Below the pieces are notes generated by a model that worked only from the letters and a program-made list of their open reading frames with translations, searched no databases and had not been told where the DNA came from. A stretch of 57,841 bases of DNA from an uncultured Roseiflexaceae bacterium (lineage in GTDB: Bacteria; Chloroflexota; Chloroflexia; Chloroflexales; Roseiflexaceae), in contig CALKHR010000021.1 in NCBI GenBank assembly GCA_937988885.1, forward strand, positions 1 through 57,841. Reading direction: 5' to 3'. Each line of letters begins with the position of its first letter. The stretch's first letter is position 1. Made by a program: the position numbers and the translations under genes. Positions 34,151 to 43,964 of this stretch are shown in pieces.

Positions 34151-35911
34151 ATGGAGCTGAAATATTACCTTGATATTCTGCGGCGGTGGGGTTGGATTAT
34201 GGTGCTCTGTACGGCACTTGCAGGCATAGCCAGTTATGTCTATTCAGCTCGCCAGCCCCGCGAATACGAGGGGGTCTCGCAATATTTGGTGGGACCAGTG
34301 CTCGATAACCCCTTTGTGCGCTCGGGAGACCTGCAGGCTGCTGGTGCGGTTGGGCAGACCTACGTTGCGCTGGCGACAAGCCGTCCTATCCTCCAACGTG
34401 TGATCGACGATCTGCCGCTCGTGAAAGCCGATGGTACACCCGTCGATCCGCGCAATTTAGCCTCCAAAGTCACCGCTTCGTGGCTCGATGCAACGCAAAT
34501 TCTTACGATCCGTGTGCGAGATGGTGATCCAGTTAGGGCCGCTGAAATCTCGAACTTGTTGGGGCAGATTTTGATCGAACGCAGCCCTAGTGGACCTACG
34601 AGCATTCAGGAACAGCGCCGGCAGGATGCACAGATCCAAATCGCTCGGCTGCAGGAGCGCCGCCGTGCCAACGAGATGCAGATCGAGCAGTTGATCGCGC
34701 AGTTGAGTCAAACGCTCGACCAAACTTCACAGCGAGCATTGACTTTGCAACTCGATGAGTTGCGCGCACAACGGGATGAGATTCAAAAAGAACTCAACGA
34801 GCAGTTCACGATCATCCAAAGCAGCAGCACCAATAAGATCGAGGTGTTCCAAGAGGCTGTCCCGAACTATTCGCCTGTGGCCCCCGAGGTGGTGCGAAAC
34901 GTGTTGGCCGCGCTGATCGCTGGCCTGGTGCTCGGCTTGGCCGCAATGCTGATGTTCGAGTACTTCACCGACGTGATCTACACGCCCGAGGAGCTGCGCC
35001 GCCTGACTGGCTTGACGTACCTGGGCGGGATCGCGAAGCACCGACGGTTGCCCGCCACTGCCAAATCGCGCTTGATTGTGCAGGAACGCCCCGAAACGCT
35101 CTCTGCCGAGAGTTACCGTTTGCTGCGAACGAATCTGCAACTTACTGGCACCGATCTGCACTTGCCCTCGTTGCTGATCACCAGTCCCTCCCGTGGTGAT
35201 GGTAAAAGCGAGATCTCGGCGAATTTGGCGGTATCGCTGGCTCGCGCCGGGAAGCAGGTTATCCTGGTGGATGCGAACTTGCGCCGTCCTCGGATCGCCT
35301 CGCTGTTCGGCCTGAGCGATGAGCAGGGCCTCTCGAATCTGTTCGATACGCCTCACGCGCAGATCACGCCGCAGCCCATCGCGTCGGAGCCGCGTTTGTC
35401 GGTGGTGCCCGCAGGCCCTATCTCGCCGAACGCTCCAGAGTTGCTCGGCTCGCAGCGTATGTTTAGCCTGATCCAAGAGTTCAAATCGCAGGCCGATGTG
35501 GTGATCTTCGATAGCCCACCGCTGCTCTATTCCGATGCGCTGGCCCTCGCGCCACAACTCGACGGTGTTGTGTTGGTGGTCAATAGCGGCACTACGGGCC
35601 GCGAGAATACGGTCAATGCGGCTGAGGCGCTGAAGCAGGTGGGCGCGACGATCGTCGGTACAGTGCTCAACCGCGTGAAGGCCGGTCCGGCGTACTCGTA
35701 CTACCCAACAACGCAGGCACAACGGAAGTTGGCCTTGCCCGCTGGGACAAATAACCTTGTTCTTGAGGCCGCACCAAACGAAACCCTGGAGCCAAAGCAA
35801 CTCATCGATGAAGCCGAGGCGAACATCGAAGATGGCGATGGTGAACAGGTGATCGAGTTGAACGGGCCAACAAACCCTTCGACTCGCAAGAACCGCTCAC
35901 GCAATGGGTAA
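34151..35911 (+). CDS. Fused Wzz chain-length protein and BY-kinase
   Basis: 586 residues, PCP-2a type. N-terminal Wzz domain (ELKYYLDILRRWGWIMVLCTALAGIASYVYSARQP), a periplasmic coiled coil (EQRRQDAQIQIARLQERRRANEMQIEQLIAQL), a second membrane helix near residue 255, then a CpsD/CapB kinase: Walker A SRGDGKSE (about 347), A' VILVDANLRRPR, B VVIFDSPPLL. It sets EPS chain length and drives Wzy-dependent export. The C-terminus lacks a long Tyr cluster (only YSYYP), so autophosphorylation sites are few. GGAGG lies about 10 bases upstream of the ATG. Confidence 0.93.
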   Translation: MELKYYLDILRRWGWIMVLCTALAGIASYVYSARQPREYEGVSQYLVGPVLDNPFVRSGDLQAAGAVGQTYVALATSRPILQRVIDDLPLVKADGTPVDPRNLASKVTASWLDATQILTIRVRDGDPVRAAEISNLLGQILIERSPSGPTSIQEQRRQDAQIQIARLQERRRANEMQIEQLIAQLSQTLDQTSQRALTLQLDELRAQRDEIQKELNEQFTIIQSSSTNKIEVFQEAVPNYSPVAPEVVRNVLAALIAGLVLGLAAMLMFEYFTDVIYTPEELRRLTGLTYLGGIAKHRRLPATAKSRLIVQERPETLSAESYRLLRTNLQLTGTDLHLPSLLITSPSRGDGKSEISANLAVSLARAGKQVILVDANLRRPRIASLFGLSDEQGLSNLFDTPHAQITPQPIASEPRLSVVPAGPISPNAPELLGSQRMFSLIQEFKSQADVVIFDSPPLLYSDALALAPQLDGVVLVVNSGTTGRENTVNAAEALKQVGATIVGTVLNRVKAGPAYSYYPTTQAQRKLALPAGTNNLVLEAAPNETLEPKQLIDEAEANIEDGDGEQVIELNGPTNPSTRKNRSRNG

Positions 35912-35937
35912 GCGTTTTGCTGATAAAGGATCGCAGC

Positions 35938-37257
35938 ATGACATCTGTAGCCTCCAATATGGTAGCTTTGGCTCCTACGCTTGCACAGCTTTTTCAGGCG
36001 CTCGACCAGGCCGGAATCAGCTATGCGCTGTTGCGTGGCTATGATGAGGTGCTTAACGGTGATGTAGACGGCGATATTGATCTGTTGGTGGCTGCGAACC
36101 ATCGCGAGCAGTTTCGCCGTCTTGTTGAACGCGCTGGTATGGTGCGCTTAGAACGATGGGGCCAGGAGCCGCACGAGTTCTACATCGGCTACGATCAAGA
36201 GACGAACGCGTGGCTGAAGCTCGATGTGCTCACGGAGTTGGCATTCGGCAAGCCTGTCCCTTCCCTACGCACCAACTTGGCAAAGCCAAGCTTACAACAC
36301 CGTCGGCGCTACGGACCGACGTTTATCTTGGCTCCCGAGGAGCAGTTGTTGGCGCTCCTGCTGCACTGCCTGCTCGACAAAAGCCAGATCGAACCACATT
36401 ACCAAGAGAAATTGACCGAGTTGGCCGAGCAGATTGAGGATCAGGCGCGGATGCAGGCGCTCGTCGCCCAATACCTACCACCAACGCTCAATTGGGCGGG
36501 GCTGCGCCTGCTGATCCGGCAGGGCGATTGGCAGTCGATCCTGGTACTCGCATCGAACATTGCCGGGCACCTGCGCCAGAACGACCCGCTTGGCACGCGC
36601 TGGCGCTCTTTCTCGCTGCCGCTGCTGCGCAAGCTCGACCGCCGCACGCGCTCCTGGCGTACGCCAGGTCTGATGGTTGCGCTGCTGGCTCCCGACGGCG
36701 CTGGCAAAACCACGTTAGCCCGCTCGCTCGGCAAGGCGTTTTATCTGCCGACTCGTTATATCTACATGGGAACGAACCCAAACAGTGGCTCTTTAACATT
36801 ACCCACTACCAAGTTGTTAGCCCGCGCACGGCGTGTGCCGTTGCTTGGGCCAGTGCGAGCGCTAAACTCCCTGATAGAGCAGGCGTTGCGATACCGCATT
36901 GGCGCATATCACCGACGGCGCGGGCGGTTGGTTGTGTTTGATCGGTATGGTTCGGGGTCGCTCTCATCAAAGAAAGGAGGTTCCATCCTCAAGCGGATAC
37001 AGCGCTGGTTCACGCAGACGTTGTGTCCACCACCAGACCTACTGGTCTATCTCGATGCATCCCCGGAGGTGCTTTATCAGCGAAAACAGGAGCATAGTCT
37101 TGCGAAGCTCGAACAACAACGCCAACACTATCTCTCGTTGCTCGCTGATATTGACAATAAAATCATCATCGATGCTAGCCAACCGGCGCATGAGGTTCTT
37201 CAGCAGGTAATCGCGGTTATTTGGCAACGATACGCTCTAGCACTGCAACGTACTTAA
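35938..37257 (+). CDS. Nucleotidyltransferase-like / thymidylate-kinase-like fusion
   Basis: 439 residues in two parts. The first 220 resemble uncharacterised nucleotidyltransferases of polysaccharide loci (LLRGYDEVLNGDVDGDIDLLVAANH, an Asp-x-Asp metal pair near 45-47). The rest is a P-loop kinase of the thymidylate-kinase fold: LLAPDGAGKTTLARSL (about 250), RYIYMGTNPN, VVFDRYGSGS, and DLLVYLDASPEVLYQRKQEHSL as a lid region. Substrate unknown; a sugar or lipid phosphate is conceivable. ATG at 35938 has AAAGGA seven bases upstream. The kinase half is paralogous to the free-standing protein at 49993-50712. Confidence 0.82.
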   Translation: MTSVASNMVALAPTLAQLFQALDQAGISYALLRGYDEVLNGDVDGDIDLLVAANHREQFRRLVERAGMVRLERWGQEPHEFYIGYDQETNAWLKLDVLTELAFGKPVPSLRTNLAKPSLQHRRRYGPTFILAPEEQLLALLLHCLLDKSQIEPHYQEKLTELAEQIEDQARMQALVAQYLPPTLNWAGLRLLIRQGDWQSILVLASNIAGHLRQNDPLGTRWRSFSLPLLRKLDRRTRSWRTPGLMVALLAPDGAGKTTLARSLGKAFYLPTRYIYMGTNPNSGSLTLPTTKLLARARRVPLLGPVRALNSLIEQALRYRIGAYHRRRGRLVVFDRYGSGSLSSKKGGSILKRIQRWFTQTLCPPPDLLVYLDASPEVLYQRKQEHSLAKLEQQRQHYLSLLADIDNKIIIDASQPAHEVLQQVIAVIWQRYALALQRT

Positions 37258-37345
37258 GACATTTCTAGCCCGCAGACCCTAACGTTCCAACACGGTTGGT
37301 TCCAGGATGAGCCTTCTCATTTCGTGTTTCAGGAGGGGATGCATC

Positions 37346-38131
37346 ATGTCTACGATACGTAGCACCTTTCAAAAGAGTCGGTCGGTCTTTGCTCAAAACG
37401 AAGCAGAGTGGGGAATATCTCCCACAACTGCTTTAGTGATTGCCCTTGCTCCGGTGGCGCTGATTGGATGTTTGGTGGTTATTGCAGGGCTTTCATTCGT
37501 CAATCACGATGTGTTTCGGCCAATGTTCCGATGGATCACCGCCGAAGATTCGATTCTTGAATGGGGCCAATTTCTGTTCGTCTTTCTCTCTTCGCTGATA
37601 TGTGGTGCGATCAGTATTCGGCTAGCTCGAATGAAGCAATACCCGCTCGCCGCACTGTACGCTCTTTTGGCACTTGCAGCACTGTTTGTCGCGGGGGAAG
37701 AGATTTCGTGAGGCCAGCGAGTGTTCGGTTGGGAAACGCCTGAAGCGCTTGATGCTATCAATCATCAAGGCGAAACCAATGTTCACAATATTCGTTGGGT
37801 TCAACGTTTGTTTGGCTTTGCTGTACTGATTGGCGGTATGTATGGCACCATTACACCGCTGCTATCGCTGAAATATCCGGGCAAGCAGCCACGCACATTG
37901 ACGCATTTCATGCTGGTGCCGCCGTTATTTTCAGTGACCAGTTTCTTGATGCCGTTCGCATACCGCGCATTCCGTATTTTGATTTGGCCCGGCACCGATT
38001 TTATGGTTGTCAAAATAGGCGAAGGGCCAGAATTGTGCTTATATTTTGGATTATTGGTCTTTACTGCGCTGAATCTTTGGCGATTACGTCAAACAGCGCA
38101 ACAACCAATCGCGCAGGTTGCAACAGTTTGA
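37346..38131 (+). pseudogene. Multi-pass membrane protein gene interrupted by one in-frame TGA
   Basis: Two frames in the same register (to 37711 and from 37712) join into one 261-codon gene broken only by TGA at 37709-37711. The product would have about six membrane helices and read ...FVAGEEIS[stop]GQRVFGWETPEALDAINHQGETNVHNI. The stop takes the place where a Trp codon TGG would give EEISWGQR, so a single G-to-A change explains it. Start ATG 37346 has AGGAGGGG upstream. A GTG at 37721 could restart translation. No further lesions are seen, so the break is recent, a sequencing error, or read through. Family not named; sits between the fusion kinase and the glycosyltransferases. Confidence 0.8.
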
Positions 38132-38215
38132 TGACCGACCACACTCGCCGTTCAGAGTGGCGCTGTCAGCGTGCAGAACGTGTGGCAGCGCCACATGTGT
38201 GAAGATGAGGGACGT

Positions 38216-39502
38216 ATGACAATCACCGATCAGTCGATCGAACAACAAACCAACCGAGTTGAGGTGCGGCAGCAGACGACATCACGGCCAAAAATCGCCT
38301 ATATCATGTCGCGCTTCCCGAAACTCACAGAGACGTTTATCTTGTTCGAGATGGGCGAGCTCGAACAGCAAAACGTGCAGGTTGAACTCTACCCACTGTT
38401 GCGCGAAAAGACCACGGTGATGCATCCAGAAGCGGAGGAGTGGGTGAAACGCGCTCACTACACTCCGTTTATATCGCTGCCGATCTTTTGGGCACAGATC
38501 CGTTACATCATCAGCCGTCCGCGCGCCTATTTCGGTGCGCTGTGGGCACTGCTACGCGGAACGTTCGGGAGCCTCAACTTCTTTGTGGGTGGCTTGGGCA
38601 TCTTCCCAAAGAGTGTGTACTTCGCCCAGTTGATGGAGGCCGATGGTGTGCAACACGTGCATGCCCACTTCGCTAACCATCCGGCGGCGGCAGCGTTTAT
38701 CATTCACCGCCTGACGGGCATTCCCTACAGCTTCACGGCGCACGGCTCCGATCTGCATATGGATCGGCATATGCTGCGCGAGAAAGTGGCCGAGGCGGCG
38801 CTGGTCGTGCCGATCTCCAACTACAATAAAGAGATGATTCTTGCTGATGCTGGCGAGCAGTATCGCGATAAGGTCGAAGTGATCCACTGCGGCGTCGATA
38901 CACGGGTGTTCCAGCCCGTCACGCGCCCGCCGCACGATGGGCCGCTCTCGCTGCTCTGCATCGGCACACTGCACGAGGTGAAGGGTCAGACGTACCTGAT
39001 CGAGGCGTGTCGGCTGCTGACCGAGCGAGGCATCGATGTGGTCTGCCGCTTCGTGGGCGATGGCCCCGATCATCAAATGCTCGCCGAGCAGATCGCCAAA
39101 GCTGGCCTGAGCGACCGAGTAGAGCTGTTGGGACGACGCACCCGCGAGCAGATCGCCGAGTTGTTGCGCAATACCGATGTGGTGGTGACGCCGAGCGTGC
39201 CGACCAAGAGCGGCAAGCGCGAGGGTATCCCGGTGGTGCTGATGGAGGCGATGGCCAGCGGCGTGGCGGTAGTGGCCAGCGGCATTTCGGGCATCCCCGA
39301 ACTGGTCGATGATCAGGTGGGCGGCTTGCTGACGCCGCCCCGCGATGCGGCAGCGCTCGCCGATGCGCTTGAGAAGCTGCAGCGCGACCCCGAGTTGCGC
39401 CAACGCTTGGGGAAAGCGGGCCGCGAGAAGGTGTTGCGCGAGTTCGACCTGACGACGAATGCGCGGTTGCTGATCGAACGCTTCCTCAGCATCTCTCGCT
39501 AG
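38216..39502 (+). CDS. Glycosyltransferase family 4 (GT-B)
   Basis: 428 residues, retaining GT-B fold. N-terminal domain starts KIAYIMSRFPKLTETFILFEMGEL, an acceptor-side motif common in colanic acid/EPS enzymes; HAHFANHPAAAAFIIHRLTGIPYSFTAHGSDLH follows. C-terminal nucleotide-sugar site: LSLLCIGTLHEVKGQTYLIEAC and the EX7E element EGIPVVLMEAMASGVAVVASGISGIPELV. Adds a sugar to the lipid-linked repeat unit on the cytoplasmic side. ATG at 38216 has GAGG upstream. Confidence 0.93.
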   Translation: MTITDQSIEQQTNRVEVRQQTTSRPKIAYIMSRFPKLTETFILFEMGELEQQNVQVELYPLLREKTTVMHPEAEEWVKRAHYTPFISLPIFWAQIRYIISRPRAYFGALWALLRGTFGSLNFFVGGLGIFPKSVYFAQLMEADGVQHVHAHFANHPAAAAFIIHRLTGIPYSFTAHGSDLHMDRHMLREKVAEAALVVPISNYNKEMILADAGEQYRDKVEVIHCGVDTRVFQPVTRPPHDGPLSLLCIGTLHEVKGQTYLIEACRLLTERGIDVVCRFVGDGPDHQMLAEQIAKAGLSDRVELLGRRTREQIAELLRNTDVVVTPSVPTKSGKREGIPVVLMEAMASGVAVVASGISGIPELVDDQVGGLLTPPRDAAALADALEKLQRDPELRQRLGKAGREKVLREFDLTTNARLLIERFLSISR

Positions 39503-39535
39503 GTGCTCGATGGTTGTTGCGAGGGGATTGATACG

Positions 39536-40726
39536 ATGAGTCTTTTCCTGTTCTGGAGCGCCACGGCGCTGATCGTCTATACATATGTGCTGTTCCCGCT
39601 GATCGTGTTTATCCGCGGGCGACTGCGACCACAACCGTATCAGACTGCCGATATCACGCCGAGCATCAGTTTGATTATTGCGGCGCACAACGAGGAACAG
39701 AGCATCGGCGCGAAGCTCGATAATGTGCTGGCGCTCGATTACCCCGTCGATAAACTTGAGGTGCTGATCGCCTCGGATGGCTCGAACGACCAGACCAACG
39801 CGATCGTGCAGAGCTACGCTAAGCATGGCGTCCGGCTGCTCGACCTGCCGCGCCAGGGCAAGGCGCCTGCGCTGAACGCTGCGGTGGCCGCTTCGACAGG
39901 CGAGATCCTGGTGTTCTCGGATGCAAACAGCATGTACGCCCCCGATGCGCTGCGGGCGCTGGCACGGCCCTTCGCCGATCCGCAGGTGGGCGGCGTGGCT
40001 GGCAACCAAGTGTACCTGCCCAAAGAGGCCGATTCGGCGGCTTCGAGCGATGGCGAGCAGAGCTACTGGAGCTTCGACCGCAAGCTGAAGCAATCGCAGA
40101 GCCGCGCGGGCAACGCGATCTCGGCCACCGGCGCGATCTACGCCATCCGCCGCAGCCTGTTCCAAGGCGTGCCGACGGGCGTCACCGACGATTTCGCCAC
40201 CTCGACCAGTGTGATCCAGCAGGGCTATCGGTTGGTGTTCGCGCCCGATGCGGTGGCCTACGAGCCGACCGCGAAATCGAGCGGCGCGGAGTTCGGGCGC
40301 AAGACGCGCGTGATCACCCGTGGCCTGCGGGGCGTGCTGGTGCGGCGCGAGTTGCTGAACCCGATGAAATACGGCTTCTACTCCCTGCAGTTGTTCTCGC
40401 ACAAGGTGCTGCGACGCTTGGTGGTGTTCCCGCTGTTGGTGCTGGCGTTGGTCAGCCCGTTCCTGTGGGCGCGCAGTTGGCTGTACAAGCTCGCCACGGT
40501 GGGGCAAGCGCTGTTCTACGGCTTGGCGTTCGTGGGGTGGCGCTTTGGCCACACCTCGTTGGGCCGCAAGAAGATTTTCAGCTTGCCGTTCTTCTTCTGT
40601 ATGGTGAATGCCGCCTCGCTGGTGGCTGCGTTGAATATCCTGCGTGGGAAGCGTATCGATTTTTGGGAACCGCAGCGCGATCACACATCGCCTGCGACAG
40701 CACCAACACAGCATCGTTCGAAATAG
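39536..40726 (+). CDS. Glycosyltransferase family 2, membrane bound
   Basis: 396 residues. One N-terminal membrane helix, then a GT-A domain: SLIIAAHNEEQSIGAKLDNVLALDYP, VLIASDGSNDQTNAI, ILVFSDANSMYAPDAL (the DxN/DxD metal site) and GVTDDFATSTSVIQQGYRLVFAPDAVAYE (catalytic Asp), and three C-terminal helices. Resembles processive or polyprenyl-type GT2 enzymes of EPS loci (IcaA-like layout without QxxRW: here REFGRKTRVITRGLRG). Starts 33 bases after the GT4 gene. ATG 39536; a GTG at 39503 would overlap the preceding stop. Confidence 0.9.
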   Translation: MSLFLFWSATALIVYTYVLFPLIVFIRGRLRPQPYQTADITPSISLIIAAHNEEQSIGAKLDNVLALDYPVDKLEVLIASDGSNDQTNAIVQSYAKHGVRLLDLPRQGKAPALNAAVAASTGEILVFSDANSMYAPDALRALARPFADPQVGGVAGNQVYLPKEADSAASSDGEQSYWSFDRKLKQSQSRAGNAISATGAIYAIRRSLFQGVPTGVTDDFATSTSVIQQGYRLVFAPDAVAYEPTAKSSGAEFGRKTRVITRGLRGVLVRRELLNPMKYGFYSLQLFSHKVLRRLVVFPLLVLALVSPFLWARSWLYKLATVGQALFYGLAFVGWRFGHTSLGRKKIFSLPFFFCMVNAASLVAALNILRGKRIDFWEPQRDHTSPATAPTQHRSK

Positions 40727-40777
40727 CGCTTGGTTCGCCGAACGCCCGATGCGATGTTTCGGTTGGAAGGAGCTGGT

Positions 40778-42334
40778 ATGTTTTGGGCCGATTTAAGTGT
40801 GCAATACCCGTTCTTGCGAGGGTTTAAGCCTTTGCTGCTGATCGGTGTATGTCTTGTGGCAGTGGCGCTTGGTGTGATAGCACCTCGCGAGCCGCTCCTA
40901 TCGATTGGTGCACTCGTGGGGCTGCTGTTGGGCATGGGTATGCTGGCCAAGCCCGATCTCGCCACGCTGGTGGTGATCTTCGTGCTCTATACGAACGCAG
41001 CGGTGATCATGGTCAAATTCCACGGTGTGCCCGAATTGATCGGCACCGCACTCCCTGCATTACTGCTCCTTCCCTTGGCTTCCTATATGATTCTGCGGCG
41101 CGAGGGCTTGGTGATGGTGCCCGTGCTGCCGCTCATCTTCCTCTTTATGGCCGTGCAGGTGGCTGGCACACTCGGTGCGGTCAATATCGCCCGCGCCACC
41201 GATAATCTGATCAATTTCATTATCGAGGGTTTGGGGCTGTTCTTCCTGATCACCAATGTGGTGCGCACCCGCACCATGCTGCACCGAGCGATCTGGACGC
41301 TCCTGTTCGCTGGCATTCTGATGGGCGGGCTATCGCTCTGGCAAGAGGCGACGCAAACGTACGATAACAACTACGGCGGTTTCGCCCAAATGAGCAATGC
41401 CGCCTTTAAGACCGGCTCGGATGCGCTCTTTGCAGAGGAGCCGCAACGCCGCTTGGCAGGCCCGATCGGCGAGCAGAACCGCTATGGACAAGTGATGCTG
41501 ATGCTGGTGCCGCTGGGCTTCTTCCGCATGTGGAGCGAGCGCTCGCGGTTCTGGCAGGTGATGGCTGTGATCGCGACGATCTGCGCGATCGGCGGCGTCA
41601 CGATGACGTTCTCGCGCGGCGCGGCGGTCGGCTTCGCCCTGGTGATCGTCATTATGACGTTCATGCGCTACATCAAGATCTGGCAGCTCGGCATCATTGT
41701 GCTGGCGATCTCGATCTTGTTCACCCTGGTGCCCGAATATAGCCACCGCTTACTGTCGCTGCAGGGCGCCACCAGTCTGTTCGCCACCGAAGGCACAGGC
41801 GCTGGCGAGGAGCAGGCCGATGGCTCGATGCGCAGCCGCCTGACCGAAGGCTTGGCGGCAATCCTGGTCTTTGTCGATCACCCGTTGGTCGGCGTTGGGC
41901 CGGGCATGTTCCGCTACTACTACCAGGAATACGCGAGCTACGTGGGTATTCGCGTGCTCACCGCCGATAGACAGGCCCATAGCTTGTTCCCGGGCCTGAT
42001 GGCCGAAAACGGTGGATTAGGCTTGCTGTTCTTCTGCTTGATCTTGTTCGTCACATTGCGCGACCTGCATCGGGTGCGCAAACGCTGGGTCAAGAAGGAC
42101 CCCGACTTGGCGAATATGGCGACGGGCTTTTTCTTGGCGGTGATCACCTACCTCACCACCGGAATTTTCCTGCACTTCGCCTTTATCCGCTACTTCTGGC
42201 TGATTATGGCACTGGCGAGCGCCGCTGCCTATGTCGCCAAGCAAGAAGAATTGAAAGAAGCACAATTGCAGGCTGAAGCGTCTGAAGCAGATGCGCTATT
42301 GCCGGGCGCACAGCCGCAGGCACAACTCAGTTAG
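40778..42334 (+). CDS. Wzy-like polymerase / O-antigen ligase family protein
   Basis: 518 residues, about 12 membrane helices with a large outside loop. The O-antigen ligase/polymerase region is recognisable: GPIGEQNRYGQVMLMLVPLGFFRM, then TFSRGAAVGFALVIV, and GVGPGMFRYYYQEYASYVG...AHSLFPGLMAENGGLGLLFF, where Arg and His residues of WaaL/Wzy enzymes lie. Polymerises lipid-linked repeat units at the outer face of the membrane. AAGGAG seven bases before ATG 40778. Located next to the flippase, as in Wzx/Wzy systems. Confidence 0.9.
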   Translation: MFWADLSVQYPFLRGFKPLLLIGVCLVAVALGVIAPREPLLSIGALVGLLLGMGMLAKPDLATLVVIFVLYTNAAVIMVKFHGVPELIGTALPALLLLPLASYMILRREGLVMVPVLPLIFLFMAVQVAGTLGAVNIARATDNLINFIIEGLGLFFLITNVVRTRTMLHRAIWTLLFAGILMGGLSLWQEATQTYDNNYGGFAQMSNAAFKTGSDALFAEEPQRRLAGPIGEQNRYGQVMLMLVPLGFFRMWSERSRFWQVMAVIATICAIGGVTMTFSRGAAVGFALVIVIMTFMRYIKIWQLGIIVLAISILFTLVPEYSHRLLSLQGATSLFATEGTGAGEEQADGSMRSRLTEGLAAILVFVDHPLVGVGPGMFRYYYQEYASYVGIRVLTADRQAHSLFPGLMAENGGLGLLFFCLILFVTLRDLHRVRKRWVKKDPDLANMATGFFLAVITYLTTGIFLHFAFIRYFWLIMALASAAAYVAKQEELKEAQLQAEASEADALLPGAQPQAQLS

Positions 42335-42342
42335 GATATTCG

Positions 42343-43911
42343 ATGGAAACTGTCTCTAGCCCGCAGCCGATCGAGGGCAAACCGGGGAAAAAGCTGAACG
42401 CTACCAGCCGCCAGATTCGCGGTTCGAGCTTGATGCTGTTTGGCCGTGCGATCTCGATGGGCCTCAACTTCTTGGTGCAAGTGTTGGTGGTGCGCTACTT
42501 CGCCGATGCCAAGGCGTCGTACGGCGCGTTCTCCTATGCGCTCTCGATCGTGGCGCTGGTGCAGACGATCGCCACCTTCGGCTTGGACCGCGCTGTGACG
42601 CGCTTCCTGTCGATCTACCACGAGCGCGAGGAGTACGATAAGCTATTCGGCACGCTCACCATGGTGATCGGCACGATTTTGACGCTGGGCACTGCAGCGA
42701 TCCTGGTGCTGTACAGCTTGCAGAATATTTTCCTGGAAACAGGGACGATCCAGAGTGAAGATGCGCTCGCACTGACGCTGATTATGGTGTTTCTCGCGCC
42801 TGTTCAAGCGCTGGATCAGTTGTGCGAGGGGTTGTTCGCGGTCTTTTCGAGCCCGAAGGCGATCTTCTTCCGCAAGTACCTGATGGCCCCTGGCCTGAAG
42901 TTGATCGTGGTGGGCCTGCTGCTGTGGGCGCAGAGCGATATCTTCTTCCTGGCGGGTGGCTATTTGGCGGCTGGCGTGATCGGGATGCTGTTGTACGGCC
43001 TGATGCTGTTCAATGTGTTACGCAAACTGGGGCTGTTCCAGCATCTCAACCTCAGCACTATCGATATGCCCTGGCGCGAGGTGCTGGGGTTCACCATCCC
43101 GCTGATGACCTCGGATCTCGTGTACATCCTGATGAACACCAGCGATGCGATCCTGCTGGAGTTCTTCAGCGGCACCGCCGAGGTAGCGGCCTTCCGTGGC
43201 GTTCAGCCCGCCGCGGGTATGAACCAACTGGTGATGTCGAGCTTCCAGCTGCTGTTCACGCCGATCGCGGCACGCATGTTCGCCCGCAACGACCGCGATG
43301 GCATCAACCATCTCTACTGGCAGACGGCGATCTGGATCGCGGTGGCGGGCTTCCCGCTGTTCGCGCTGAGCTTTGCGTTCGCCAAGCCGCTCACCATTCT
43401 CCTATACACCGAGAGCTACGCTAGCTCGGCGACGATCCTGGCGCTGCTCTCGCTGGGCTACTACTTCAGCGCGGCGCTGGGCTTCAACGGCCTGACGCTG
43501 AAGGTGTACGGCAAAGTCAAATATATTGTCGTTGTGAACTTGGCGGCTGGTGTGGTGAACGTGCTGCTGAACCTGCTGCTGATCCCGCGCTTCGGCGCGT
43601 TGGGCGCGGCGATCGGCACCTGTACCACGATGATCGCCCACAACATCTTCAAACAACTCGGTCTGCGTTTCGGCACGGGCATCAACCTGTTCGAGTGGCG
43701 ACTCCTGCGGGTGTACTTGGTGATCGTCGCAGCCACCGTCGTGATGGTGATCATCCAGCAGGTCTTTTCGCCGAACTTTTACGTGAGTTTCGCTGTTGCC
43801 ACGGTTGTCTCGCTGGTGGTGCTGGCGCTCACCCGCAAGGCCCTGGCGATCGGCGATACCTTCCCTGAACTGTTGCGCTTCCCGCTGATGCGACGCATCT
43901 TCGGGGCGTAG
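42343..43911 (+). CDS. Wzx-like polysaccharide flippase
   Basis: 522 residues, 12-14 helices, polysaccharide_synt/MATE-like. Opens with IRGSSLMLFGRAISMGLNFLVQVLVVRYFADAKASYGAFSYALSIVALVQTIATFGLDRAVTRFL, the family's N-terminal signature. Moves the undecaprenyl-linked repeat unit across the membrane before polymerisation. Starts 8 bases after the Wzy-like gene, so translation is probably coupled. Distinct from MurJ at 8.8-10.4 kb. Confidence 0.93.
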   Translation: METVSSPQPIEGKPGKKLNATSRQIRGSSLMLFGRAISMGLNFLVQVLVVRYFADAKASYGAFSYALSIVALVQTIATFGLDRAVTRFLSIYHEREEYDKLFGTLTMVIGTILTLGTAAILVLYSLQNIFLETGTIQSEDALALTLIMVFLAPVQALDQLCEGLFAVFSSPKAIFFRKYLMAPGLKLIVVGLLLWAQSDIFFLAGGYLAAGVIGMLLYGLMLFNVLRKLGLFQHLNLSTIDMPWREVLGFTIPLMTSDLVYILMNTSDAILLEFFSGTAEVAAFRGVQPAAGMNQLVMSSFQLLFTPIAARMFARNDRDGINHLYWQTAIWIAVAGFPLFALSFAFAKPLTILLYTESYASSATILALLSLGYYFSAALGFNGLTLKVYGKVKYIVVVNLAAGVVNVLLNLLLIPRFGALGAAIGTCTTMIAHNIFKQLGLRFGTGINLFEWRLLRVYLVIVAATVVMVIIQQVFSPNFYVSFAVATVVSLVVLALTRKALAIGDTFPELLRFPLMRRIFGA

Positions 43912-43964
43912 TTCATCGGCACGCCGGATCGGAATGGCGTTTACGATCTGTGACAAGGGGAACC

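Noticed and set aside
37709..37711. Selenocysteine at the in-frame TGA
   Set aside because: The context fits a Trp position, no SECIS-like hairpin is evident right after the TGA, and membrane proteins of this type are not known selenoproteins.
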